Part shown: in pieces, positions 11,467 to 21,400 of the stretch
How the letters are laid out: every line of letters starts with the position of its first letter
How positions within the stretch are numbered: position 1 is the first letter of the stretch
Origin: Bradysia coprophila
Taxonomy: Eukaryota; Arthropoda; Insecta; Diptera; Sciaridae
DNA: 64,000 bases
Direction of reading: 5' to 3'
NCBI RefSeq assembly: GCF_014529535.1
Contig: NW_023503493.1
Location: 6,790,001-6,854,000, forward strand
Position numbers and translations under genes: made by a program
Notes under the pieces: model-generated
The model's database searches: none
What the model saw: the letters and a program-made list of their open reading frames with translations, nothing else
What the model was told of the DNA's origin: nothing

Positions 11467-12122
11467 AGTCAGACAACCACGAAGGCGGGTGACACCAAAT
11501 TTTATAAAGATAGTGGGTAGAGATGAGCGGGCCGGCGTTTTTTCAATACCCGACCCGACCCGGCCCGATCCAATTTTTTGAACCCGAGCCCGACCCGACC
11601 CGAGACTTTTCTCTTCGCTGCCCGACCCAACCCGACCCGAAAAAATCATCGGCCCGACGTGACCCGACTTTTTTTAACTATAAGAAATTTAATGAAAAAT
11701 CATTTTCTACGCATAAAGGCTTTGCAATAATCTTATACGCGAAGTAAAATAATAAAATAAGTTAGTGTTTCATGCTTTATAGGCTTTTATTGGCTTAATT
11801 TAAATTTGTATTTCTAAGTCGGGCCGGCCCGAATTTTTGTTTTCAAAGCCCGACCCGACCCGGCCCGAATGAATTTTCAAAACCCGGACCCGAACCCGAT
11901 CGGGCCGGGTCGGGTCGGGTCGGGCCGATGTATTTCGGGCGGCCCGCTCATCTCTATTAGTGGGAGAAATCAACTTGAAGAAAATATTTTTCTCGAAAAT
12001 TCAGAATTTTGTTTTTGTTAAGTTCCATTTTACATATAAACTTCGCAGCCGTTGACGCAATTGTGTGTCACCGCCACCGTGATCGACTCATGGTTGTCTT
12101 AACCTGTTCTTTCAGAACCTTG
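11467..12122. mobile_element. MITE interrupted by a hAT-like MITE
   Basis: The outer element shows subterminal CACGAAGGCGGGTG at 11479-11492. At its other end it has the inverted counterpart and the terminal TGTTCTTTCAGAACCTT, ending about 12121. The complete relative at 18279-18508 carries the same ends and the same interior TTTTTGTTAAGTT. The left terminal AAGGTTCTGAAAGAACA is missing here, so this copy is truncated. Its interior is split by the element at 11518-11956. Confidence 0.7.
11518..11956. mobile_element. hAT-like MITE, 439 bp, GC-rich
   Basis: Terminal inverted repeats TAGAGATGAGCGGGC / GCCCGCTCATCTCTA flank a GC-rich interior of repeated CCCGACCCGACC blocks in inverted orientation. 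The flanks show an 8-bp near-duplicate: ATAGTGGG (11510-11517) and TTAGTGGG (11957-11964). Terminal sequence and 8-bp target duplication are typical of hAT non-autonomous elements. No transposase is encoded. Confidence 0.85.
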
Positions 12123-12949
12123 TAATCGACCAATTGGTACAAAACTTTATTTTACCTGGAAAACATACTAATTCCAGGGGTGGCGTTATCTAACATGCAG
12201 AACAAACACCAAAACAAACAAACAGAGCATAATTACTCTTCCCTTTCCCATGGCTCCCGTGAAGCGAAAGTGGAGACAGAACCTTGCAAAATCTTTGCAT
12301 TACATTCAAGAGACACTGTCATTTTTTTAGGAGATCTGGGAGGGAACTCCTGTTATGTGTTTTAGCATCAGCACCACCATTTCACCTCTTCGATTGAATT
12401 TATGAAATGAATTTTTTTAGTCTCGCTTACAATAAAGCTGAATTTTTAATAATCCGTTTTGCTCTACGTTTACGTGACATTTCTATTCGAATGTTATCTG
12501 CTGGAAAACGGACGACTGTGAATTCAACTTAATAATGAGTGAAGGACGTAAAATCCAAGGTTCTGAAAGAACAGCTTAAGACAGCCACGAAGAAATTGAT
12601 AAATTTGATGGAATTTTATACAAGCAACTGTCAAGCTACGAATATTTGGAGTTGCGAAAATATGAGAATCAACGCCCTGATCCGTTGTGTTGCCTAAAAT
12701 TTCATACACTCAGCGAAATAATTTTTAATTTTCCAATAGATGACACTGCATTTTCAGCTGTTACCGCTATTTATCGAATTTTGACAGTTCTGACAAACAT
12801 ATCGTTTGGCTCTCTCAAATTTTGGTCGCCATTTGGTATAGATGCCGCATTGACAAGACGCTTTGTTTTTAAGATAGACTGCAACTACATTAACTTATCA
12901 CTCAAGTTCAGAGTGCGGGCGGAATTCACATAAAAAGTTCATGTGAATA
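12123..12949. other. intergenic upstream of U2af38
   Basis: No gene. A solitary MITE end (AAGGTTCTGAAAGAACAG, 12557-12574, followed by CTTAAGACAGCCACGAAG) belongs to the same family as 18279-18508. The U2af38 promoter and 5' UTR must lie in the right-hand part. Confidence 0.45.
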
Positions 12950-14327
12950 ATGGCCGAATATTTGGCCTCGATTTTCGGTACCGAAAAGGACAAGTAAGTT
13001 CGTTCGGAAACGTTTTCTTTGCCAAACCGAAACCGTCCCGTTCACCAATTTGTTTTTCTGTTTGCAGAGTCAATTGTTCATTTTATTTTAAAATCGGAGC
13101 ATGTAGACACGGCGACCGATGCTCGCGAATACACAACAAACCGACATTTTCACAGACCGTTTTGCTACAGAATCTGTACGTTAATCCGCAAAATTCAGCT
13201 AAATCCGCCGATGGCAGCCATTGTAAGTGTGAATTTTGACAATTTCAATACAAAACCACTCTGTGGACTGTGATAGGTTAAATTTTTGATTTCGTTCATT
13301 TTGTCAGTGGTGGCCAATGTGTCCGACGAGGAGATGCAGGAGCATTACGACAACTTCTTCGAGGATGTATTCGTCGAATGCGAAGACAAGTACGGAGAAA
13401 TCGAGGAAATGAACGTTTGCGACAACTTGGGCGATCACCTTGTTGGAAATGTCTACATTAAGGTGAGTTTGGGAGAAGAAAATTCTTCATGGAAGCCGGT
13501 TGGGCAGCAGTTTTGACTGTTGTATCCTTGACACCGGTACAATTCAATTACACCTAACATGAAGCAAAAGCGTCTCTAATGATCGCTTACTAGACACTCA
13601 CTGTGAGCTGTCAGTTATGTATTTATCTCGTTTCCGGCAGGCATTACATTTTCAAACTTTTTCTTCCCTGAAGTGAAAAAGTGACTTTTTCTTCCCTGAA
13701 GTGAAAAAGTGACTTTTTCTTCCTGCTCTTCAATGCCTACCATGGAATCTTATCTCGTTCTTCAGATTGAATGTTAAATACCCCGAAAAGTCTCCTGAAA
13801 ACAGCGTCTCTACAGCGTCCCAATTGTGCAGTCTTCCCGGATCATTTTCCACTTGATAATCACACGGTCCGTTTCATTCAAAAATTTCTTTAACTTTTTG
13901 CAGTTTCGTCGTGAAGAAGATGCAGAGAAAGGAGCCAAGGATTTGAATAATCGATGGTTCGGTGGTCGACCAGTTTACGCTGAACTATCTCCCGTCACCG
14001 ATTTCCGTGAAGCCTGCTGTCGTCAATACGAAATGGGTGAATGCACACGTTCGGGATTCTGTAATTTCATGCATTTGAAGCCAATTTCTCGAGAACTTCG
14101 CAGGTAATTTTGAAAAGAAGTTAAACATTTCACGGCCAGTAACTTAATTGCACTTAATTTGCCACCGGAACAGATATTTATATTCACGTCGGCGCGGACG
14201 CAGTTCACGATCCCGTTCGAAGTCACCGCGCGCACGTCCACGTGATCGTTCACGGGATCGTCGTCGTTCACGCAGCAGAGACCGTGAGAGGCGAGACAGA
14301 TCGGAGAATCGAAAAGGACGTTACTGA
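12950..14327 (+). CDS. U2af38: U2 snRNP auxiliary factor small subunit (U2AF35/U2af38)
   Basis: Binds the AG dinucleotide of 3' splice sites, as partner of the large U2AF subunit, in early spliceosome assembly. Five exons join in phase: 12950-12993, 13068-13222, 13308-13462, 13904-14103, 14174-14327, giving 235 aa. Domains in order: N-terminal [15 protein letters not shown]; first CCCH zinc finger ([20 protein letters not shown], residues 18-37); RRM/UHM; second CCCH finger ([20 protein letters not shown]); and a short RS tail ending ENRKGRY. Near-identical to insect orthologues through residue 190. The RS tail is shorter than in Drosophila and lacks its glycine run. A polyadenylation signal lies at 14444-14449. 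The gene converges on SMG9, with 174 bp between stop codons. Intron 3 contains a tandem duplication (13660-13725). Confidence 0.97.
13660..13725. repeat. tandem duplication in U2af38 intron 3
   Basis: The 30-bp unit CTTTTTCTTCCCTGAAGTGA plus AAAAGTGA occurs twice in tandem with a partial third copy. It is pyrimidine-rich and intronic. A related sequence occurs near 55700. Confidence 0.8.
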
Positions 14328-14501
14328 TTGGACACACCGACAAGCAAAATTGGAATGACCGGGAGTGTGTATGTCATCAATGAATGAGTTTGTAAGAAAC
14401 TTTGTTTTTTTGTTACTCTTCGTCATATAAACCATCGGAGACGAATAAATATTTGACTAAATAAAAACACCAGCCAGCCAGTTCATTTACACATTTTGCC
14501 T

Positions 14502-17382
14502 TTATCGATTGGTGCTCCATTCTTTTTCTTTGAAATTCTCGTATTTTCGTAGAAAGTAATTGCTTTTGTGCGACTCCCAAACGTTGGTGACGAGCGTCGA
14601 CCAGCTTTTCTCCGTAAATATTGGTGCCGGTTGGGGTAGAATTTGCATCGGTTTTTTCGGTGACATGAACACGCGTCGACGAAAGTCTTCAACCAATGAA
14701 TTTATGTCCTTGTCGCCACGAGGGTACAGCTTGGTCTCTGGAAACGAATGGAAAATAAAATATTTTTTTTAGCATCCATCAGCAAATCGATCATAGAGAT
14801 GTGTATAGAATGAGGGAAGGGATCGTATATCGCCTTCGATTTGGAGACCTGTCTTGTCTTCCGTTTGCGATAGCAGAAAAATTTAGTTTCACATACCTCG
14901 CTCTGTGTTGATGCCTACAATAATTACACATACTCCATGAGGTCATCTAAATCTACTGAGGGACACAGAATCATGACCTGTACCTTTCAATGGCAGTTGT
15001 CAATTATGGATCCCACAATCCCACATGCAAATTTTTCTATTTTCAATTATCTGCGCTCAAAATGAGCGGGTCAGCTATCGTCGTCAATCCGAACGTAGAA
15101 AAGCAATTCGGCTTCAGCTTCACGTTGGTAAATTCATTGAGTTCCATAGGGCATAAGTGATGACATCTCCTTAGTGAAGAGTAAAAGAAGGGGAATACGA
15201 AACACTACCTCGACACTACACGGAGTGTGCACTCTCTTCAACCTCAAGCCCCGTTTTTTTTTGTCAATCAGGGTCATTTAACCAGAATTTGCTTCACACC
15301 ATGTACGAACTGAGTATTAGCCCTACTCACGTTAAAAAATGTGGTTCAGATCCTTCGGAGGAATGTCGATTTCGTTTCATTATCGGATATAAGTTTACAT
15401 GAAAACGCATAGAAACGCATGCATTTTCGATTGCGTTGCGCGACTCAGAAACAATTTTTTTGTCAATTGTGATGTTCTAGAGAATTGTTTAGTGTCCGAT
15501 AATGAAACGAAATCGACATTCTTCCGAAGGATCTGAACCACATTTTTTTAACGTGAGTAGGGCTACTGAGTATGGAACACTATTCCCTTTTAAAAACACA
15601 TTACCACAGGACTCCGCTGCGACTAGTTCAAACAAAAAATGTGAACAAAATTATGGAATCGCGATGGTTGCATATACCCAAAGTACAAAGCACAAGTCCA
15701 TTGGTATCAATCATCTATCGTTAGATCAATCTAGGAAAAACGCTTTTTTCACACATCCGTGAACGATTTTGTCGAATACTCCCGTTTAAAAATGGACGCG
15801 AAATGATGTGCCCTAAAACTGATCTGATTGAGAATTTACGGCTTGTTTGGTATCGGGAATTGTGGTGTGGGTATTGGATTCGATGTATCCAATTAAGTGT
15901 ATCTTGAATGATATCATGGAGTGCGAAAAAGAGGAATTAGGGTAAGACTAAACATCTTACCAACGTCCTCACGTTTAATATTCTCATGGGAGTGGTCATG
16001 AATCCGTAGACATCTAGAGAAAAAGGAGAAACTTCCAATGACAACACAATACTCCTTCTTTAACAGATAAAATCTCAGGGAACATTTTCTTGCCTTTCGC
16101 ATCATCAAGAGGAATCAGTTAACAACTGTCCGTGTATGACTCACTTCTCAGTAACAGAGTCTAAAGTTTTTATAACCGAAAATTCGACTTTCCCACTGAC
16201 AGAACCGAACCTCTAAATTAGACTATCCTTTGTTCAAGTAGGAAGACATAAATACCAACTGGTTCGAAACTTATATACCCAAATGCTCTTGAAATACTCA
16301 CGTTTCACACCAACTTCCGGAAAAACAAAATAGTTTACGCTCCTCGAGGATTTCTCCTGACCGGTCGGCACGCTACCAGGTGAGATTTTCAATTTTGAAA
16401 GCTGGAAAAACTTTTTGTACATCGCATCCACTTGACTCTTTGCATTCAGTGAGAAATCTCGCGGTTCGGCCATATTCTGAATGAACATCACATTCGGATA
16501 GTATTCGTCGGTTGTCTCTTTGTCCAAATTGGGTTTCATCATTTCGGCACACTGTAGCAAGCGCAACAAATTCACATTGACCAGTTCGTCCTGCACGACG
16601 ATCAGCAGATGGCAGACGCTCAACAAAAATATCAACATTTTCAGATCGTCGATTTCGCTCTGAACGGCATCCTTTTTCATGTACGGATTGCACAATACGG
16701 GCGAACAGTCCAACAGAATGGTACGATTGCCGGTGATGAACATTTGAATGCCTTCCGTTGTCGGTGTGGCTGAACTTTGGTCTTTTTGCTGGGTTCGGAA
16801 GGTGCCGTTTTTATCGTTGAAATAATGTTGCTTCAAGTCAACGACATCTTTATCGATGGGACACAATAGGTTGAGGAATGTTGACTTTCCAGATCCCTGT
16901 CCACCGATAATTCCAACCACAAAGAAATTATCGTTTCCGTCATTCAAATAACTCAATGCCGCCGTATTCAGATGATAATGATTTGTGACGATGTCGATCG
17001 GCTGCAGTAGCTTTAGGGCTTTATCAGCCGGTGGATCTACGGTTGCCTGGACGAGCAGTTCCTTCGTTAGTGTGACATTTTTTTGCGTCGGAGACGAGGA
17101 TAAATTTTCACTTCCTTCACGAGTCGCAATAGTTATGGGAACCGGTTGATTGTCACTTTTAGGTTTGACTAAGAGTTTCGGTTTTGATGGGTCGGATTTG
17201 ATTGCATGGTCGTGAGCTGAATGGTCATCGTCTTTTTCCTCTTTTTTCGCCAACACAATCGTTCTCTTTGATTCCTTGGACTCCTGCGAACAAATTAGGA
17301 TTAGGCAAATATTTCGCGGGATAGACCGGAAAATCTTGCGTACCTTCAAATTGTTGTATTTTCTGCTTCTTTTTTCCGACAT
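14502..17382 (-). CDS. Smg9: SMG9, nonsense-mediated decay factor
   Basis: Subunit of the SMG1-SMG8-SMG9 kinase complex that phosphorylates UPF1 in nonsense-mediated mRNA decay. Three exons join in phase: 17382-17344 (MSEKRSRKYNNLK), 17283-16302, 14737-14502, giving 418 aa. Exon 2 holds a charged, low-complexity N-terminus, then the G-like domain with P-loop GIIGGQGSGKSTFLN, a TTEGIQMFI switch-like segment, TILLDCSPV, and the HLLIVVQDELVNVNLLRLLQ stretch. The last exon contains LYPRGDKDINSLVEDFRRRVFM and SWSTLVTNVWESHKSN, matching the conserved C-terminus. The second intron is long (1564 bp) and carries a MITE at 15317-15564. Somewhat shorter than vertebrate SMG9, mainly in the disordered N-terminus. 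Confidence 0.9.
15309..15572. mobile_element. fold-back MITE in SMG9 intron 2
   Basis: Arms 15319-15387 and 15495-15564 are inverted and nearly identical (AGCCCTACTCACGTTAAAA ... TTCATTATCGGA), separated by about 107 bp. An exact 8-bp direct repeat, ACTGAGTA, flanks the element at 15309-15316 and 15565-15572 and looks like the target-site duplication. Non-coding. Confidence 0.85.
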
Positions 17383-18278
17383 CGTTTTCTCCTAAACCTT
17401 CAAAACGACAAGAAAATATCAACAAATATTTTGACAACCACAATGACAACACTGTGATAATCTACTACATGCGCCAAAATTCAATTTCAACTGGGTAGTA
17501 GAAGTAAGATGAAAATTTTGAATACTTTACCGTTAGGATTTGTTAGAGGTTCCAGTTTGCGGTGAGGAATAAAAGCAGTGATACAAAAAGTGATGTTTAT
17601 TCAATCGCTGATTCTAACAGAATAAACATAAAAACTGTCTTTCCTCAAGTGCCAACTTGATTGATTTAACTCAATTAGAATTTATGAGAATGCTAAGTTC
17701 AATCTTCAACAGGATTATCGAGACTTTGATTGTAGTAAGCTCATCATCTTACATAATTGGGCCCACTAATGAACATAAAATAGCAGCATATCTGTTCCAG
17801 TTATATCGTCACCACCCGGAAAGAACAATTTATCGTGCTCTTAAAATCACAGGGCAAATTGTCTATCTTTCTATAAGGAAACGGGAAAACCATTTTTTGC
17901 GGATTTAGTGTGTACCGTTGCCGAATGTGAATACGTTTGACTTCGTGTTCTTTTGCACACACGAACACATACTCAAGGTTTTTTCAAACTCTGCAGTGAA
18001 ACATTGAAATTTTTTCTATAATACACGAAATATTTACCAAGTTTGAAGCCAGCCACACTTGAGATTGTGGTCAGAAACAAATGCAGACACCGGGGTCGAA
18101 CATATCAAATATATATTTTCAGAAATTTTATTTGCCGGCTTGTTGTAAGAGACACATTTCTTCTGAAGATCAAATGTTTGTTGTGTGACTTCGTGTTCTT
18201 GTGCAATTAGAAAACCCTGAGATTAGTTTCGCGCGAATTCAAATGTCAAACATTTTGACAGTACTACCCGTACGACCC
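17383..18278. other. intergenic left of MITE
   Basis: SMG9 promoter region (17383 onward), then AT-rich sequence. An open frame at 17657-17908 has no recognisable similarity. No gene called. Confidence 0.35.
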
Positions 18279-18508
18279 AAGGTTCTGAAAGAACAGGTAA
18301 GACACTTACGAAGGCGGGTGAAACACAAATCTTGGCGATTCAGACATGTATATTGTTTGAAAAGTCAACTTGAAAACAAACTTTTTTTTTGTTAAGTTGA
18401 AATCGTCTTATAAAATTTTCCAAACCTAGTTGGCGCTACAAGAAAATTTTGATCACACCGCCTTCGTAATCAACTCGAAAGTGGCTTAACATGTTCTTTC
18501 AGAACCTT
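18279..18508. mobile_element. complete MITE, about 230 bp (AAGGTTCTGAAAGAACA ends)
   Basis: Begins AAGGTTCTGAAAGAACAGG and ends TGTTCTTTCAGAACCTT, with subterminal inverted CGAAGGCGGGTG / CACCGCCTTCG. Same family as 11467-12122 and the fragment near 12557. The terminal motif is itself an imperfect palindrome. No coding capacity. Confidence 0.75.
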
Positions 18509-18850
18509 GATAAGTTAGGTCTAACTTCTGGTTTCAATATTAAAACAAATATAATAAATTTGTGTTGTGGATCGATAGAGCAATAATTGAATTTCTTCTA
18601 TAAACGTATAGTAATTACGTATAGTTTCAATCCGCGTCCAATGTTAATTTTAGTAATTTTCTGATGTCAGCAGTCAACAATTTTTTTTTGTTTCTATATA
18701 GCATCTTCAACTCATTCTATTCAACTTACAGAAGGAAATGCAAGATTAGAGATAACACTTTGTCTGTGTAACCTTAATAAAAGTAGTTTGGTTGCTAGAG
18801 AGAGTTTTGTTATTTCCTGAAACCAATTTTCTGGTGGCGGGACATTTTCA

Positions 18851-19672
18851 CACCGTCAATATCGTCAGGAACGATATTATCGTTTTTTTGGACGATACTA
18901 CCGTCTAAAAAACGATACTATCATCTAAAAAACGATAATATCGTTTTTAGACGATAGTATCGTCCAAAAAAAACGATAATATCGTTTTTTGGACGATAGT
19001 ATCGTCTCAAAATCGATATTATCGTTTTTTCGACGATACTATCGTCCAAAAAAACGATATTATCGCCCAAAAAATTTTCATCCAGGACGATAATATCGTC
19101 TAAATTGAAAAATTCTAAAATATTGTCTGGACGATAGTATCGTTTTCTTGTCGTCCTGGACGATATTATCATCTCAAATTTAAAAAAATAAATTAATTAA
19201 AAACGATATTATCGTCCCAAAAATTATCGCCCATGACGATAATATCGTCCAAAATACCGATAAATTTGTTCAGAAAAAGAAAATAACGATAATATAGTCC
19301 AGCGGATATTTTCATCCAGGACAAAATTATCGTCAAAAAAACGATATTATCGTTTTTTTGGACGATAATATCGTTTTTTAGACGATAGTATCATCAAAAA
19401 AACGATAGTATCGTCCAAAAAAACGATATTATCGTTTAAAAACGATATTATCGTTTTTTTAAACGATAATATCGTCAAGAAAACGATAATATCGTCCTGA
19501 AAATATTTTAAAATTTAGAATTTTAGACTATATTATCGTCCTTGATGAAATTTTTTTGGACGATAATATCGTTTTTTAGACGATAGTATCGTCTAAAAAA
19601 CGCTACTATCGTTTTTTAGACGATACTATCGTCTAAAAAACGATAATATCGTTCCTGACGATATTGACCGTG
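18851..19672. repeat. element composed of GACGATA/TATCGTC palindromes
   Basis: Some 820 bp made almost wholly of short palindromes such as GACGATAGTATCGTC and AACGATAATATCGTT, joined by T- or A-runs. The two ends are inverted copies of each other: CACCGTCAATATCGTCAGG on the left, and on the right the reverse complement of CACGGTCAATATCGTCAGG. The whole block is therefore one inverted-repeat unit able to fold extensively. Open frames inside it are meaningless repeats. Confidence 0.85.
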
Positions 19673-19794
19673 TAGTTATGTCGCCTCATCCAATTTTCTA
19701 TCTCCAATATTCGATTTTCTTTCAACTTCAACTCAACAAAAATATTTTATTCGAAAACTGTGAGAAGCTGATTGAATAGAGTGTTATGATGAAA

Positions 19795-19955
19795 GAGAAA
19801 GAGATATTTTGACAAGTACCCCCAAGGGAAGTTATAATAAACTGGTCTTCGGTCCTCTCGCTCTCAACGTACCACGTCGAAAGAGAAGTGAATACTTTGA
19901 CAAGTACCCCAAGGCAAGTTATAATAACTATAGTCTTCGGTTTTTTTCGCTCTGA
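19795..19955 (+). repeat. 90-bp direct repeat upstream of RING gene
   Basis: Two direct copies about 90 bp apart (near 19807 and 19897) share TTTGACAAGTACCCCAAG, AAGTTATAATAA, GTCTTCGGT and TCGCTCT. They end about 300 bp before the RING gene start codon, so they may be duplicated promoter DNA. That role is inference. Confidence 0.6.
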
Positions 19956-20250
19956 TCATGGTTGAGTTAGTACGTTTTTCAGTTTCTTTTGAATCGTCTT
20001 TAAGTCTCTGTCAATCCTGCTGCGCATGTGTTTTTTGTTTACAATTTCTCACAAAATCATTTCACAACACTAGCTCTGTCAAACGGGTTCTTTTGAAAGT
20101 CAAATTTTTGCAGCATTTTGGTTTATTGATAAACAAAGTAGCTGACAACAGCATTTTCTTTTTCTTTTGTTCTATCGTCGCGTCGTCTGTTTCGGTTGGT
20201 AAACGGAAGGGTTTTTTTTTAAACTACGACAGGAGAGTATACTCAAAAAA

Positions 20251-21017
20251 ATGGATGTGATTGCTGCAGCCCGTATCAGTCAAATCGAACAAATTACCAA
20301 AGCTAAAGTATCGGACAATGACACCCATTCCAGCTGTTCGATTTGTATAAGTGATTTTATGAAAAATGAAATCATCCTCATTTTGCCCTGTGTTGTGAGT
20401 TGAACCACCTTACGTGAACATCCATTCATCAAAATAATTCGAAAATTTCTATGTTTCAGCACAAATTCCATAGAACGTGCATCCAGACATGGCTGTCCAA
20501 AAACAATACGTGTCCTTCGTGCCGGGAGCGAGTATTCGAAGACACGGATCCGTTCGGGAACGCCGACGACAGCAGTTCCGACGAAAGCGTTAATGTCGAC
20601 ATTGCTGATTTTTCGTTCGACCTACAAAGTTCGATAAATTCACTTCTACATTCGGCGGACATGTCAGATGTGTCAGACGTGTCAGTCGCATCGGATTCAA
20701 TTGCATCAGATATGTCAGACGATGAATCAGACATGTCAGGTATACCTGATCTGTCGGGCACGGTATGGGGATACTCACCATCGCCGTCTGATACGTTAGA
20801 AATGGTTGCTGGAAGCGATGATAGCAGCTCGAATGCGGCGTCGGATGACTCGTCAGATGAAACAGATGTCATGAATGAATCTCACATCACTGTGACTTCG
20901 GAAAGTGAAGATTCGGAACACAGTGATGCTTCGGCAATGGTATTTCCGATTTCCAGCGATGAGTCGTCAGACTCAGATTTAATGCTTTATGATAGTGATA
21001 ACGATAGCAGCGACTGA
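20251..21017 (+). CDS. RING-H2 finger protein (predicted E3 ubiquitin ligase)
   Basis: Two exons, 20251-20394 and 20460-21017, join at a codon boundary to give 233 aa. The N-terminal third is a complete RING-H2 finger: C29-x2-C32, C47-x-H49-x2-H52-x2-C55 and C66-x2-C69 (CPSC), with the usual HKFHRTCIQTWL core; Trp59 is the E2-contact position. The remaining 160 residues are a strongly acidic, Ser/Asp-rich tail with repeated SDxSD and DMSD tracts and no other domain or membrane segment. I cannot assign a named orthologue. The finger predicts E3 activity; the acidic tail may bind basic substrates (inference). It converges on the Patched-related gene (384 bp between stops). Confidence 0.82.
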
Positions 21018-21400
21018 TACTAAGCCTTTATTTGATAATTAAATGTGAAACTCTTATTGAATGTCAAGCTGTTTAATCTAAATTGATCAGGTCAGATTGG
21101 AGGCATTAAGACGACGAGTATGGAGGTACGTAGTGTTGTAAACCTTTCTCGATTCGATTGAAGTAACAACTTGACTTCAAAATGCTCATCCACCAAAACA
21201 ATATGAAACGTACCGCGTACAGACTAAATGCACTAACTGCTGTGCGTTCTACGGAAGGCTAAGGATATCATTAAAGTTGAAACACTTTCCCACTCTAGCA
21301 GTTTGTAGTCAAATTCCCTTTCAAAAAAAAATCGGATTGAGGCAATCCGTCACGTGTTGCGTCGTTGCACGTTTAAATCTAAAAATAAAAGTTTTTTCCT

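Noticed and set aside
18921-19172. Minus-strand frame with repeated RRYYRP/DIIV motifs
   Set aside because: Translation of the palindromic repeat block. The periodic peptide is a consequence of the DNA repeat.
20456-20872. 138-aa minus-strand Ser/Asp-rich frame
   Set aside because: Mirror of the SD-rich codons of the RING-H2 gene on the plus strand, with no independent evidence.
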